Shown here in pieces: positions 26,788-35,166 of a stretch of DNA of 48,375 nt. Source of the DNA: Planctomycetaceae bacterium. GTDB taxonomy: Bacteria; Planctomycetota; Planctomycetia; Planctomycetales; Planctomycetaceae. The translations under genes were made by a program, and so were the position numbers. The stretch covers positions 1 to 48,375 of the forward strand of contig JAEUII010000328.1 in NCBI GenBank assembly GCA_016795145.1, given 5' to 3'. The notes under the pieces are model-generated. The model saw only the letters and a list, made by a program, of their open reading frames with translations. It was not told the origin of the DNA and did no database searches. The first letter of the stretch is position 1; each line of letters opens with the position of its first letter.

Positions 26788-26995
26788 GGAACGACTCCGA
26801 TCTTGAATGGCCAACCTCAAAGGCATGCCATGGGATGTTGGTGCAGTGTCGGCGAGCGTACCGACGTAGAGAAAAACGGGAAAAAGTAATGCTGGTATCA
26901 CATGCGGTTGATCACAGCAATTTTGAAACATCAAGCAAGCTGCTCAGGATAGCGACAATGTCGTCGCTAGAGCAGCAGCGAGTTTCAGGAGCCCG

Positions 26996-27379
26996 TTAGC
27001 AGAGTAATGTGCAGAATCGGAGGTAAGCGGGAGTGTTAGCCTCTCGCGATGGTTCCGACGGTCGTTCGAAATTCTGAATGTCAACACATCGGGGCACAAC
27101 ATCCTGAACGGTAGAGAGTCCATAGAAAGCGATCGAACTTGATAACTCGGGCAGAATTGCCGGTTTCTGATTTGGAGAGTCGTTTGAACACGAGCACGGT
27201 GTTGATGGGTGCGGAGTACAGCACTCAGCAGGGCTGCAACACTCGACTGTGCTGCATGAAACCAATTCTGACTCTGAGACAATCGCTGGATCAGAACAAT
27301 CGTGCAGGCATTGCTGTTGTGGGTGAAACCCAACCAGCAGAAGAGCACATATCAGATATTTAGAGAAACAGTTCGACAT
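26996..27379 (-). CDS. Small secreted Cys-rich protein
   Basis: 127 aa from the ATG at 27379 (MSNCFSKYLICALLLVGFHP, a signal peptide). This ATG lies inside a perfect palindrome (27377-27397) and has no good Shine-Dalgarno site; an in-frame TTG at 27412 is the alternative start. Cys cluster at about 24-66: CLHDC, VSCSTVECC, AECC, CSCSND. The rest includes VVPRCVDI and ends in FCTLLC. It resembles the 25972-26388 protein in plan. It is likely part of the metal island; first gene of this strand block. Confidence 0.65.
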   Translation of the reverse strand: MSNCFSKYLICALLLVGFHPQQQCLHDCSDPAIVSESELVSCSTVECCSPAECCTPHPSTPCSCSNDSPNQKPAILPELSSSIAFYGLSTVQDVVPRCVDIQNFERPSEPSREANTPAYLRFCTLLC

Positions 27380-27397
27380 GAGCAAGTCTTGCTCATG
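27377..27397. promoter_or_regulatory. Perfect 21-bp palindrome covering the start codon
   Basis: Two 10-bp arms, CATGAGCAAG and CTTGCTCATG, flank one central base. The left edge is the start codon of the 27379 gene. It could be a repressor operator or an RNA hairpin that hides the start. Confidence 0.6.
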
Positions 27398-27719
27398 TTT
27401 CCGAGAAGGCAACTCACTTACAGGAGTTTGAAAGTCTTCTGGCTCCGCAGGAGAGCATTAAATGCAGGATGCCTATGGTGACGGTTGCAATGATGTTGCT
27501 GTAGCACAAGTAGGATTCTTCAGCTCCAGCAACGATGGCTTTCTGCTCGGACCGGCAAAACCAGAGACGTAATTTGTGGGCTGCCGATTGCACATAGAAC
27601 TCCGATGTTTGCAATGCCAGAAAAATCCAGTGAGGCGTAATGCATGGGAGGCCGGTGGTCGCCAATCGATGAAAAACCGACTTCGCCATGCGATGAAATC
27701 TGTGTGAAGTAGTTCAGGG
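27398..27719. other. Gap between metal island and DUF932 block
   Basis: No convincing gene. A minus-strand frame of 91 codons (27414-27689) has no ribosome site, no signal peptide and atypical composition. The gap must hold the promoter of the 27379 gene. This is also the point where gene content switches from metal handling to mobile-element types. Confidence 0.4.
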
Positions 27720-27974
27720 CTATTCTAACGCAGGCTCATGCCCTGATGACGGATGCTCGTAGATCCAGGTGTGAGCCAGATCAAGCACCTTGATGACCAG
27801 CGGCAGATCTTCGCGTCCGAATGATGCGGAGTCTTTCCACTGTTCGCCATCCTTGTAAAGACGTGTCACCGTGACATTGTGACGTGTGCCTTTCTCGGTA
27901 CTGTTTTCCCACAATGCCGCTCGGATGCGGCCAAGGCGGATTTCGTGAACGGGGCGTGTTTTTTCCTGAGCCAT
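27720..27974 (-). CDS. Small conserved-looking protein downstream of DUF932 gene
   Basis: 84 aa. GGGAG lies about 9 nt before the ATG at 27974. The sequence is soluble and well-formed: RPVHEIRLGRIRAALWEN, then NVTVTRLYKDGEQWKDSASF and LPLVIKVLDLAHTWI. This looks like a small single-strand-binding-like or beta-sheet protein often found on plasmids and integrated elements, but I cannot name a domain. It follows the DUF932 gene by about 100 bp on the same strand and is likely transcribed with it. Confidence 0.7.
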   Translation of the reverse strand: MAQEKTRPVHEIRLGRIRAALWENSTEKGTRHNVTVTRLYKDGEQWKDSASFGREDLPLVIKVLDLAHTWIYEHPSSGHEPALE

Positions 27975-28076
27975 TTGAATATCTCCCAATGATTTTGAGT
28001 AAATGAATTGCCGCGACCCGTGGCCGCTGGCATCCATGGAACTAACACAGTTCCCGGAAGCAGTCACCTGTTTTGT

Positions 28077-29096
28077 TCAGGCCACCAGAGCCAGAAGGGC
28101 ACCAATTTTTGCGTCGAGTTCCGCTCGATCACCGGCGTAGGACACTCGCTGTGACAACCGTGTGAGAGCATCGACGATGCTGAAGATCGTGAAGCCACCC
28201 TGTTGTCGAGCCATTTCCACCGCTTCCTTCGCCAGTCCACGTGGAAGTCCATGGGAAGTCAGCTTCTTCGCAGCCTCATCTGCGTCATTGCCGAGCCGTT
28301 CTGTCAGAGCCTTCTGAAGGACCCGATAGAATGAATCGCGTCGCTCATCGCGGCGTTTCACAAGGGACTGAATGCGACTGCCAATTTCCGTCAGACCATT
28401 GCCAACATTGGCAGTGTGCTTGCGAGAGAATTCGACAACCTCCGTGGCGTCCCAAACAATGTGGTTTTGACAGACTCGCTGAAACCAGAATGTCTGCACG
28501 CCGAGAGACCGTCGTCCCACTTCAGAGTTCCAGACGAAGAAGCCCGGAGCGAACGCTTCGCCACCAATCTCCACCCAGCCGGTGGGATCAATCAGGAACG
28601 AAAACAGATCCTGTTCGCCGCAATAGAGTCCGGTACTATGGTTGTCGAACGCCTTTTGCGGTGGCGTGAAGTCCGGAGCGGATTCCTTCACAACATCCAG
28701 CAGATCTGCATTCCAAAGTCGCGTGTAAGACACGCCGTGGATAGAGCGGATCGTCGAATTGGTAGTCAGAATCTGCAGCGGCTTTTGAGACCGAGGCAGC
28801 GTCTCTTCAAACGCCTTGCTGGCCGTCTTCGTGCTCAGTCGATTGATGGTCTCTTTGCTCACGTTGGCCATACGGCACAATTGAGAAAACGACCAGTCAT
28901 TCAGTGAGAAGTCAGCATGCCCACCGACACCCAGCGTGAGATCGTGTGTAAACACAATCTGCTCAGGCCGTTCCCAAACATCAGTTGAGTTATCACGTTG
29001 CTGACAACAGTGATCAGACAGTTCGTCGAGCGAATCAAAGCATTCATCCGGAGTTCGACGGAACAACTCCGAATTTGCACGTGTCAGTACAGCCAT
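28077..29096 (-). CDS. DUF932 family protein (phage/plasmid type)
   Basis: 339 aa. AAGGAG is 7 nt before the ATG at 29096 (4 nt before an adjacent ATG at 29099). The layout fits DUF932: an N-terminal part with DLTLGVGGHADFSLNDWSFS and the LCRMANVSKETINRL helix-turn-helix-like stretch, a central beta region (SIHGVSYTRLWNADLLD, PTGWVEIGGEAFAPGFFVWN), QTFWFQRVCQNHIVW, and a long helical C-terminus. DUF932 proteins occur on plasmids, phages and integrated elements; their function is unknown. It is the first gene of a pair with 27720-27974. Confidence 0.85.
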   Translation of the reverse strand: MAVLTRANSELFRRTPDECFDSLDELSDHCCQQRDNSTDVWERPEQIVFTHDLTLGVGGHADFSLNDWSFSQLCRMANVSKETINRLSTKTASKAFEETLPRSQKPLQILTTNSTIRSIHGVSYTRLWNADLLDVVKESAPDFTPPQKAFDNHSTGLYCGEQDLFSFLIDPTGWVEIGGEAFAPGFFVWNSEVGRRSLGVQTFWFQRVCQNHIVWDATEVVEFSRKHTANVGNGLTEIGSRIQSLVKRRDERRDSFYRVLQKALTERLGNDADEAAKKLTSHGLPRGLAKEAVEMARQQGGFTIFSIVDALTRLSQRVSYAGDRAELDAKIGALLALVA

Positions 29097-29400
29097 CATA
29101 AAGCTCCTTGAAACAGGAACAAACGAAATCGATTCGGCCCCGTGGTCGAACCATCAATGCCTGAAGTTCAGTGATTGACGGAACGGCCGTGGACAAACGA
29201 CTTCGCTGGCTGTACTGAAAAACCTTTCGACCACAGGCCTCTGTGGGCACCTTCACAGTGCCGACAGAGTGCCGGGGATTGCATCTACCGAATCAACCAG
29301 TTTAGAGAGCGGGAACATTGCGTTCAGGCAGTGACCTACCAGGAATTCAGACGCTTGTCACGTGCCGCATTTCTGACTGAATCGGTCAGGATATTGGTGT
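29097..29400. other. Gap upstream of DUF932 gene
   Basis: About 300 bp without a convincing gene; it should hold the DUF932 promoter. A plus-strand frame at 29175-29630 has low-complexity, Arg/Ser-rich content and no ribosome site, so it is not accepted. Confidence 0.4.
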
Positions 29401-29757
29401 CTAAAGGATGCGGCCGTAGTGAGCTGAATGGATCTGAAGGTAAGCCCATGCGTCAGAGTATTCGGCGGCCTGAAGAAGAGCGTTCAGAGCAAACAGAACG
29501 TCGGGTTCGGCAACACACCAGACCGCTACTCGATCCTCGCGATGTTGAAATGCCCGTTGAAACCGGTCGCTTCGGTTCAGTGTTTCCGGCTGAAGAGTTC
29601 GCAGGCCGTTGCGGTCGGCCCAACCGATAAAAGCTTGCAACATGTTCGATAAGTACCACGGAATCATGTTGGAAGGCAAGTGCTTATCGACTTCAACAAT
29701 TCTTGTTGAATGGGATGCAGACGGTTCGAATCGACAAACCGGTCTTGTATCCAACAC
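29401..29757 (-). CDS. Possible small hypothetical protein
   Basis: 118-codon frame starting with GTG at 29757, or 88 codons from the ATG at 29667. The second half has the balanced composition of a real soluble protein (NMLQAFIGWADRNGLRTLQP, LFALNALLQAAEYSDAWAYL). No good ribosome site is seen for either start, and no family is recognised. It lies just downstream of the four-gene operon on the same strand, 26 bp after its last stop, so it could be a fifth gene. Doubtful. Confidence 0.35.
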   Translation of the reverse strand: MLDTRPVCRFEPSASHSTRIVEVDKHLPSNMIPWYLSNMLQAFIGWADRNGLRTLQPETLNRSDRFQRAFQHREDRVAVWCVAEPDVLFALNALLQAAEYSDAWAYLQIHSAHYGRIL

Positions 29758-29783
29758 ACAAGTATTTCGGGCGGTCGATCAAC

Positions 29784-32711
29784 TTATCGAGCAGGCTTCA
29801 AGGGACGAGGGCTTGTGACGTGATGCTGTCGATGGGCGATGCCCGTTAGTGCGGCGACTTTGTCAAAGGGGTCCTCCAGTTTCTCGATTTGTGCCTGGAG
29901 GTCCGGCATTGTCAACTGATTGGCGTGAGAGGCAAACATCGCATGCAATGCTCGTAGTCTCCAGAATCGCTCTGCAGGAAGATACGATTCCGCTTCATCG
30001 GCGCGTCCCTGTACGGAGAGTTCGACGCACAACTGCGACAGCACGCGTGCCTTGCTGCCAAACAGTGGCAGCGAACCATCCGGCTTCCTGGTCTCCGCCA
30101 CAAGATTGCATTCGCCTGCAAGGGCATCTGCTTCGAGAATCGCAAGCAGGATTGACTGAGAGGCCCCGTCGGATTCAATCATGCCAAACGCCTTTCGTCG
30201 TGCACTGCGGTAGTCCTCCACCTTGCCATGAATCGCGGCTTGTCGTGCCAGCTCGGCCCAGGCTCTTGCGAGGCAGTCCTTTGTCTCAAACTGATATGGA
30301 AGCCCTTGCTTTTCGATCGCGACGATGCCGTCCTTGACGCCATTAATGTCCGACAGCAACGAAGCGTGAATCGTTTCGTAATACGGATTGTTTGGAAAGA
30401 TGTTACTTTCGAGCAGATCAGCGGAAAGCCCAGTGTCTTTGTGAATCCGAGCGATCACAGCACACAGCCGAGGTCGCAATTCGTCCTTGGCGTCGGACAA
30501 CAGATGCGATGATCGAAGGGCGAGCAGGGTATTGCGAACTGCGGATGGCGAATCCCGTAAATCGTGAGCCTGAATCTCGGCCATCGTCATGTAGAGGTTC
30601 GTGATATCCCAAAGCATTCTCTCAGCACGGGGAGCCCGGTCGTAGTCATTCGCGAACTCGAACGCATGCGAGTCTCGATAGAAGCCGTCACTGACGGTGG
30701 AACTTGCAGTCGGCCGTTCTTTCCAGTAGCTCCGCCAGTATTGCAGCATCGCTTCATCGAATTTCTTCACACCCTCGGCGTAACTTGCCGGCTTTTGCAG
30801 TTGATGCCAGCAGACTGTGATCCACAATTGTGCCCACGCTCGTTCGGACGAAGTCTGCAGTGTTGTGGTCATGATGCCTGCGTGGTCCATTACGGATACA
30901 GGAGAGTCCAACTGCAAGTCTGTGTTCACTGACGTTGGAAGTACCGGTTCCGTTGATCCCTTGACTTCAGCATCAACGGACCTCCGTGACAGCGCCAGGC
31001 AGATTGCAGCTTTTGTGGATCGCTCTTTGAGATTCATCAGCGCTGGAATCACCGAATCTTTAAGTTCCGAGTCGGAGCAGTTTTTGGAAATGACCCGGTA
31101 GATCGCGGGAGCCGACATGGCTGCCGTTGGACTGTCAGTCATCGTCTGCAGAAAAAGATCGAGCGGAACAGCGCCAGGTTCTTTATACGAGAGCCGATAC
31201 AGCAACTCAGCTTTCAACCGTGGATCAGGCGTGTTCATTCCGCTGATCAGCGTCGACAGGGTGTTTCCAGCTTCCAATTCTGCTTGTGCCATCCAGTATC
31301 TGGCAAACGCATTGGCGTATTCGTATCCAGCAGCATCCAACTGGTGCGACTCAGCGATCAGTATGGCTCGATGAAAGTCTTGCGATTCTTTGGACCGAGT
31401 CGCAGCCATTGCGGCCATCGCAGCGGCCATTGACGTACCCGGTCCGGCTTTTACGCCGATGGTGCGTTCGGAATTCGGTATGGGAATCGAGTCCTGGAGG
31501 ATGTTGTTCGGCTTATCTGTCCAGGAACGAATTCGATAGTCAATCAGGTTTGCCCATGCGGCTCGAAAACGTGTGGAAGACTGTTTTGCCGCGTCCATTG
31601 CTGAGGTTTGGCAAGTCTTAAAGGTTGTATTTTGTTTGTCAACAAGTGCCATTCCGGCAAGATCTGCAAACAACTCAGACATCCGCACCGGGTCAGAAAC
31701 ACCATTCACTGCGGAGATGGCATTTGGCCAGGCGTCCTGAAGCCGGATGGAAAGCTCCGGATGTTGTCGAAGAAATTCGACCGCGTTCACGGCAGACTCG
31801 GCTGCACGACGAGATGAAGTCATCCGCGCCACCGAAGGAAACAGACCATCCAGGGAAGCAGCAGCATCCGCTTGCTCACCCTGATCAAGATGGTACAGGA
31901 AATTCGCCAGCCAGACTTCGGTGAATCCATCATCTGAAGGGGACAGTTGATTCAATTCCTTCTCGGCAATTGTCAACCACCTCGACGATGGCCAGGCAAT
32001 CACTCGCGACCACAGTTCGTCAATTTCGGTTTCGGACAAAAGATTTTCATCAGGTAATGCAACCAGTCGCTTCAGGAAGTTCAGTGCGTCGCCGGATTCA
32101 GACAGATTTTGAATTTCTCTCAGCTTTCGTCGTCGAACGAGTTCCGGAATCAAATCCCGAAGTTGACTTTCGGCAGCCTTGTATTGCTCGGTAGCAAGCT
32201 TCGGTTCGGCTGAGGTCTCAGCGAGGACCAGCGTCTTCTGAATCGCCGCCCACTCGGAACCGACGAGTTCATTGAGTTCGGCGACGTCGAACTGTTCTCG
32301 AAACTTTTCAAACGAAAGTCGAGCGTTCTCCAGTTTCTCTTGCTCCAATCTCAGTTGCTTCTGGAGTTCTTTAGCAGCAGCTTCCGCATTCGCGATTGAA
32401 GGGTCCGGAGTTTCCGGTTCGCTCGTTTCCGGCACCATAAGAATGCCGTTGGGCTCATTCTCCGGAGCTGGGCTCTCCTGTACAACGCTTTCGCGATCTG
32501 AGTCGGAAGATTCGATGGGCGATGAAGCCGTCGATGCATCCACGTCTGTTGTTGTCGAGGGTGATGATTCTTCGGCTTCCCGCTGAACAAAGAATCGATC
32601 TCGGATCTGCGGCCACCGCAGTACGACAAACGCAGTGATCGGAATCAATATCACGGCCATCAGCACCCAGCGCGTCATTCTCTGATGTTCATTATTCGAA
32701 TTGCTTGCCAC
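29784..32711 (-). CDS. Large membrane-anchored helical-repeat protein, unknown (operon gene 4)
   Basis: 975 aa. Membrane anchor near the N-terminus (WVLMAVILIPITAFVVL, about 15-31), then a Ser/Glu/Pro-rich linker (about 45-110) and a coiled-coil (about 110-150: AEAAAKELQKQLRLEQEKLE). The remaining 800 residues look all-helical with Ala/Leu spacing like a TPR-type solenoid (AESAVNAVEFLRQHPELSIR, AWAELARQAAIHGKVEDYRS). A Met/Ala run lies at about 430 (GTSMAAAMAAMAATRS). No enzyme motif found. It starts 9 bp after the previous gene, last of four. It is probably a scaffold of a membrane complex formed with its neighbours (inference). Confidence 0.85.
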   Translation of the reverse strand: MASNSNNEHQRMTRWVLMAVILIPITAFVVLRWPQIRDRFFVQREAEESSPSTTTDVDASTASSPIESSDSDRESVVQESPAPENEPNGILMVPETSEPETPDPSIANAEAAAKELQKQLRLEQEKLENARLSFEKFREQFDVAELNELVGSEWAAIQKTLVLAETSAEPKLATEQYKAAESQLRDLIPELVRRRKLREIQNLSESGDALNFLKRLVALPDENLLSETEIDELWSRVIAWPSSRWLTIAEKELNQLSPSDDGFTEVWLANFLYHLDQGEQADAAASLDGLFPSVARMTSSRRAAESAVNAVEFLRQHPELSIRLQDAWPNAISAVNGVSDPVRMSELFADLAGMALVDKQNTTFKTCQTSAMDAAKQSSTRFRAAWANLIDYRIRSWTDKPNNILQDSIPIPNSERTIGVKAGPGTSMAAAMAAMAATRSKESQDFHRAILIAESHQLDAAGYEYANAFARYWMAQAELEAGNTLSTLISGMNTPDPRLKAELLYRLSYKEPGAVPLDLFLQTMTDSPTAAMSAPAIYRVISKNCSDSELKDSVIPALMNLKERSTKAAICLALSRRSVDAEVKGSTEPVLPTSVNTDLQLDSPVSVMDHAGIMTTTLQTSSERAWAQLWITVCWHQLQKPASYAEGVKKFDEAMLQYWRSYWKERPTASSTVSDGFYRDSHAFEFANDYDRAPRAERMLWDITNLYMTMAEIQAHDLRDSPSAVRNTLLALRSSHLLSDAKDELRPRLCAVIARIHKDTGLSADLLESNIFPNNPYYETIHASLLSDINGVKDGIVAIEKQGLPYQFETKDCLARAWAELARQAAIHGKVEDYRSARRKAFGMIESDGASQSILLAILEADALAGECNLVAETRKPDGSLPLFGSKARVLSQLCVELSVQGRADEAESYLPAERFWRLRALHAMFASHANQLTMPDLQAQIEKLEDPFDKVAALTGIAHRQHHVTSPRPLKPAR

Positions 32712-32720
32712 GTAGAATTC

Positions 32721-33803
32721 CTAGGGCTGAAGGAGACCGATTTCGATCAGGTAGGGACCGTGTTGTTTGAGAAGATGTTGGGCTCGCTTGACGGTTTCGA
32801 GTGTATTCGGATTTCCAAACATGGAATCGTAAAAGGGCGGGAAAGCACCTCGCGGACGAGTGCCTTGAGGATTGTCGTGCTGTGGGAATCCTCCAATGCG
32901 AGCCAGCATCGTTACTCCATCAATGTCGGGGCTTAATGCACCTGTCTGTTCAAGGTCTCGAAACGAAAGAGGCTGCTTTTGAGCGGTCTTCTTCCAGTCA
33001 TTCCACGAACGTCCCAACTGATCGTATCCCGGCGTGATAAAGGGCGAAAGCAGACGACGGATTTCCAGTTCATCTCGCTGAAACGCCAGCTTCTGTTCGG
33101 CGATCAGGATAGCTTTCTCAGTCTCGGCACGTATTGATTCCACACGTTGCTGAGTTTTCGCCGAACTTTCCGTCAGTTCACGAACAACATCCTGCAACGA
33201 CGTCATCTTCTGACGGTGCTCCTGCTGCACTGGCTGACGCCGTTCTGCGAACCGAGTCTTGATTTGCTCTGCAACAGCTCGTTCCTCATCGGATTGAACT
33301 TGTACCAGATCCGGCAGTACGCCATCCGAGACGGAATTTGCTGCTGTCGGAGATCTCAAGTCCCCGATGTCGCGACCTATCCGTAAAAGAGTTTCTCGCA
33401 AGTCACTGGAACCAGCCAACACAGGGATAGTGTCAGGATACTCATTGCAATGTTCCGTCATTAGCTGAAGACGTCGACGGATTGATTCAACGCGTTTTGA
33501 GTCTAAAGTAGAAGCGATGCTGTCGAGTTCGGCCATCATATTGTTGATAGAAATGAGCCATGCTTCGCTCCGGGGAGGTTCTGGTTTCGGCACCCACCTG
33601 TCAACAATCGGCGCAAGCGGACCAGACTGTTCGGGCGTCGGTTTCGGCGAATCAGGGTGCACTGGCGTCGGTGTCGGGGACGTCTCGAAGGAACTCAGAA
33701 AGAAATGACCGAGCCAGAACAGGACGATCACAGACGCAATCAGAGAGACGGTGTGTTTAATGTCACGAGAGGTTGAAGAAGGGGAATTCTGAGGCTGACT
33801 CAT
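32721..33803 (-). CDS. Membrane-anchored coiled-coil protein, unknown (operon gene 3)
   Basis: 360 aa. GGAG is 8 nt before the ATG at 33803; the frame to 33857 would overlap the previous gene. One membrane helix (VSLIASVIVLFWLGHFFLSS, about 20-39), a Pro/Thr linker (SPTPTPVHPDSPKPTP), then a long coiled-coil (about 180-255: RESIRAETEKAILIAEQKL region). The last 110 residues share a pattern with the gene before it: a SFRDLEQTGALSPDIDGV / LSALMQFGALNEDKKGM type segment, then a final TVKRAQHLLKQHGPYLIEIG. So genes 2 and 3 are paralogues. No family recognised. Confidence 0.85.
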   Translation of the reverse strand: MSQPQNSPSSTSRDIKHTVSLIASVIVLFWLGHFFLSSFETSPTPTPVHPDSPKPTPEQSGPLAPIVDRWVPKPEPPRSEAWLISINNMMAELDSIASTLDSKRVESIRRRLQLMTEHCNEYPDTIPVLAGSSDLRETLLRIGRDIGDLRSPTAANSVSDGVLPDLVQVQSDEERAVAEQIKTRFAERRQPVQQEHRQKMTSLQDVVRELTESSAKTQQRVESIRAETEKAILIAEQKLAFQRDELEIRRLLSPFITPGYDQLGRSWNDWKKTAQKQPLSFRDLEQTGALSPDIDGVTMLARIGGFPQHDNPQGTRPRGAFPPFYDSMFGNPNTLETVKRAQHLLKQHGPYLIEIGLLQP

Positions 33804-33816
33804 CAGGCGTGCTCCA

Positions 33817-35160
33817 CTAACGAGAGAGAATTCCAGCTTCGACCATTGCGTCTCCATGCTCTATGAGGAACCGCTGAACCTTGCGAACAGTCTCGATCAC
33901 GGCGGGCTTCTGAATGACGAATTCATCCGTGTACTTGGGGAACTGTCCCAGTGGTCTATCGTTCAGATTGCCAAATGCGTTTCCAGGCTGAACAAGATAA
34001 AACAGCGTCTCCATCCCTTTCTTATCTTCATTGAGAGCCCCGAATTGCATCAGGGCTGACAACGACAATGGTCCCGGGTCGACAACCACCTTCATACTCT
34101 GGGCGCTGTCAGGCTGCTTGTAGCCCTTTGAAATCACGGGGCTCAGGAGCCCCCGCATCGCGGGCAGGGCCTGCTCCATGGCTTTGCGAGCCCCTACGCG
34201 AGCAAGATCTCTTTGAAGTGCAGACTCCTCAGCAGATGACTCAATCTTCCGAAGTTGCAAGGCACTATCCTTCTGCAATTTCTCCAGTTGGATCTCTGCT
34301 TCTCTTAGGGAGTTCTCTTTTTCCAGTCGAATCGAATCCAGCTTTCGAAGCTCCATGTCATCGGCTGTTTCAGCCGCTTGCAGTTGGGATACGACAGCTT
34401 CCTCAATTCGCCGCTCAATGTCTGCCTGAATGGTGCCAAGGGCAGCCTCAAGAGTCACATCGCTGATAGCGACAGACTTTTTCAGTTGTCCATCCAGGAG
34501 TTCATTGAGCCGTCCAATCATCTTGGCGGAGTTCTCAAGTTGCCGCTCAGTTTCCCGGAGGGCCGACTTACGTGTATTCAGTTCGGCCGTGCTGAATATT
34601 CCAGTCGCTTGCGATGTTTCGTTACGAAGTTTCACCTCAATTGATCGCAGTGAATCGGACGTCGCATCCGTTTGCTGACGTACAATACGAAACGCACGAA
34701 CGCCCTCAATGTTGGCCAGCCGCTGTCCTTCAGCATTGGTCAACATTTGCTGCAGTCTGACGTTCAGTGTTGCAGCCTGCGATTGCGCTTCGGAAAGTAG
34801 GTTTGCCACGCTTCCGTGAAGAGGTTCCAATTCGACACGGTGAAGTTCTTTTAACAGCGCAGATTCGGAACTTGCATAAGCTGATGTGTCTGCCGGTGGC
34901 GTCTGTGGCTGCACTTTTACGGGCGGATTTCTTTCGATTTCAGGCGGCGAGTCTGGCTGTGGTGTCACTGTGGGAACAGACTCGTTCCCGATATCCAGTA
35001 ATGGTCCGACGCCGTAGATCAGGAACGCGAACCACGGGCCGCTGATGCCAAACAACAACAAAAGCATCAGCTGAAACTGACCTAGAACGGCAGCCTTTGC
35101 CACAGGGCGTGCGTCTGTTGAAATTCTGGCGGCAGTCTCCGGAAAAAGAGGTTCTGACAT
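33817..35160 (-). CDS. Membrane-anchored coiled-coil protein, unknown (operon gene 2)
   Basis: 447 aa. Starts 6 bp after gene 1 stop; GGAGG lies about 11 nt upstream inside the end of gene 1. One membrane helix (FQLMLLLLFGISGPWFAFLI, about 29-48), a Pro-rich linker (PTVTPQPDSPPEIERNPP), then about 250 residues of coiled-coil (ESALLKELHRVELEPLHGSV to EIQLEKLQKDSALQLRKIES). The C-terminal domain (about 345-447) ends ETVRKVQRFLIEHGDAMVEA and matches gene 3 (TVKRAQHLLKQHGPYLIEIG). The shared plan suggests that the two form a hetero-oligomer. No known family. Confidence 0.85.
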   Translation of the reverse strand: MSEPLFPETAARISTDARPVAKAAVLGQFQLMLLLLFGISGPWFAFLIYGVGPLLDIGNESVPTVTPQPDSPPEIERNPPVKVQPQTPPADTSAYASSESALLKELHRVELEPLHGSVANLLSEAQSQAATLNVRLQQMLTNAEGQRLANIEGVRAFRIVRQQTDATSDSLRSIEVKLRNETSQATGIFSTAELNTRKSALRETERQLENSAKMIGRLNELLDGQLKKSVAISDVTLEAALGTIQADIERRIEEAVVSQLQAAETADDMELRKLDSIRLEKENSLREAEIQLEKLQKDSALQLRKIESSAEESALQRDLARVGARKAMEQALPAMRGLLSPVISKGYKQPDSAQSMKVVVDPGPLSLSALMQFGALNEDKKGMETLFYLVQPGNAFGNLNDRPLGQFPKYTDEFVIQKPAVIETVRKVQRFLIEHGDAMVEAGILSR

Positions 35161-35166
35161 ATCAAG

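Noticed and set aside
27414..27689. Minus-strand 91-codon frame
   Set aside because: No ribosome site or signal peptide, composition unlike neighbours; left as intergenic.
29175..29630. Plus-strand 151-codon frame
   Set aside because: Arg/Ser/Glu-rich shadow-like composition, opposite to the strand of all neighbours.
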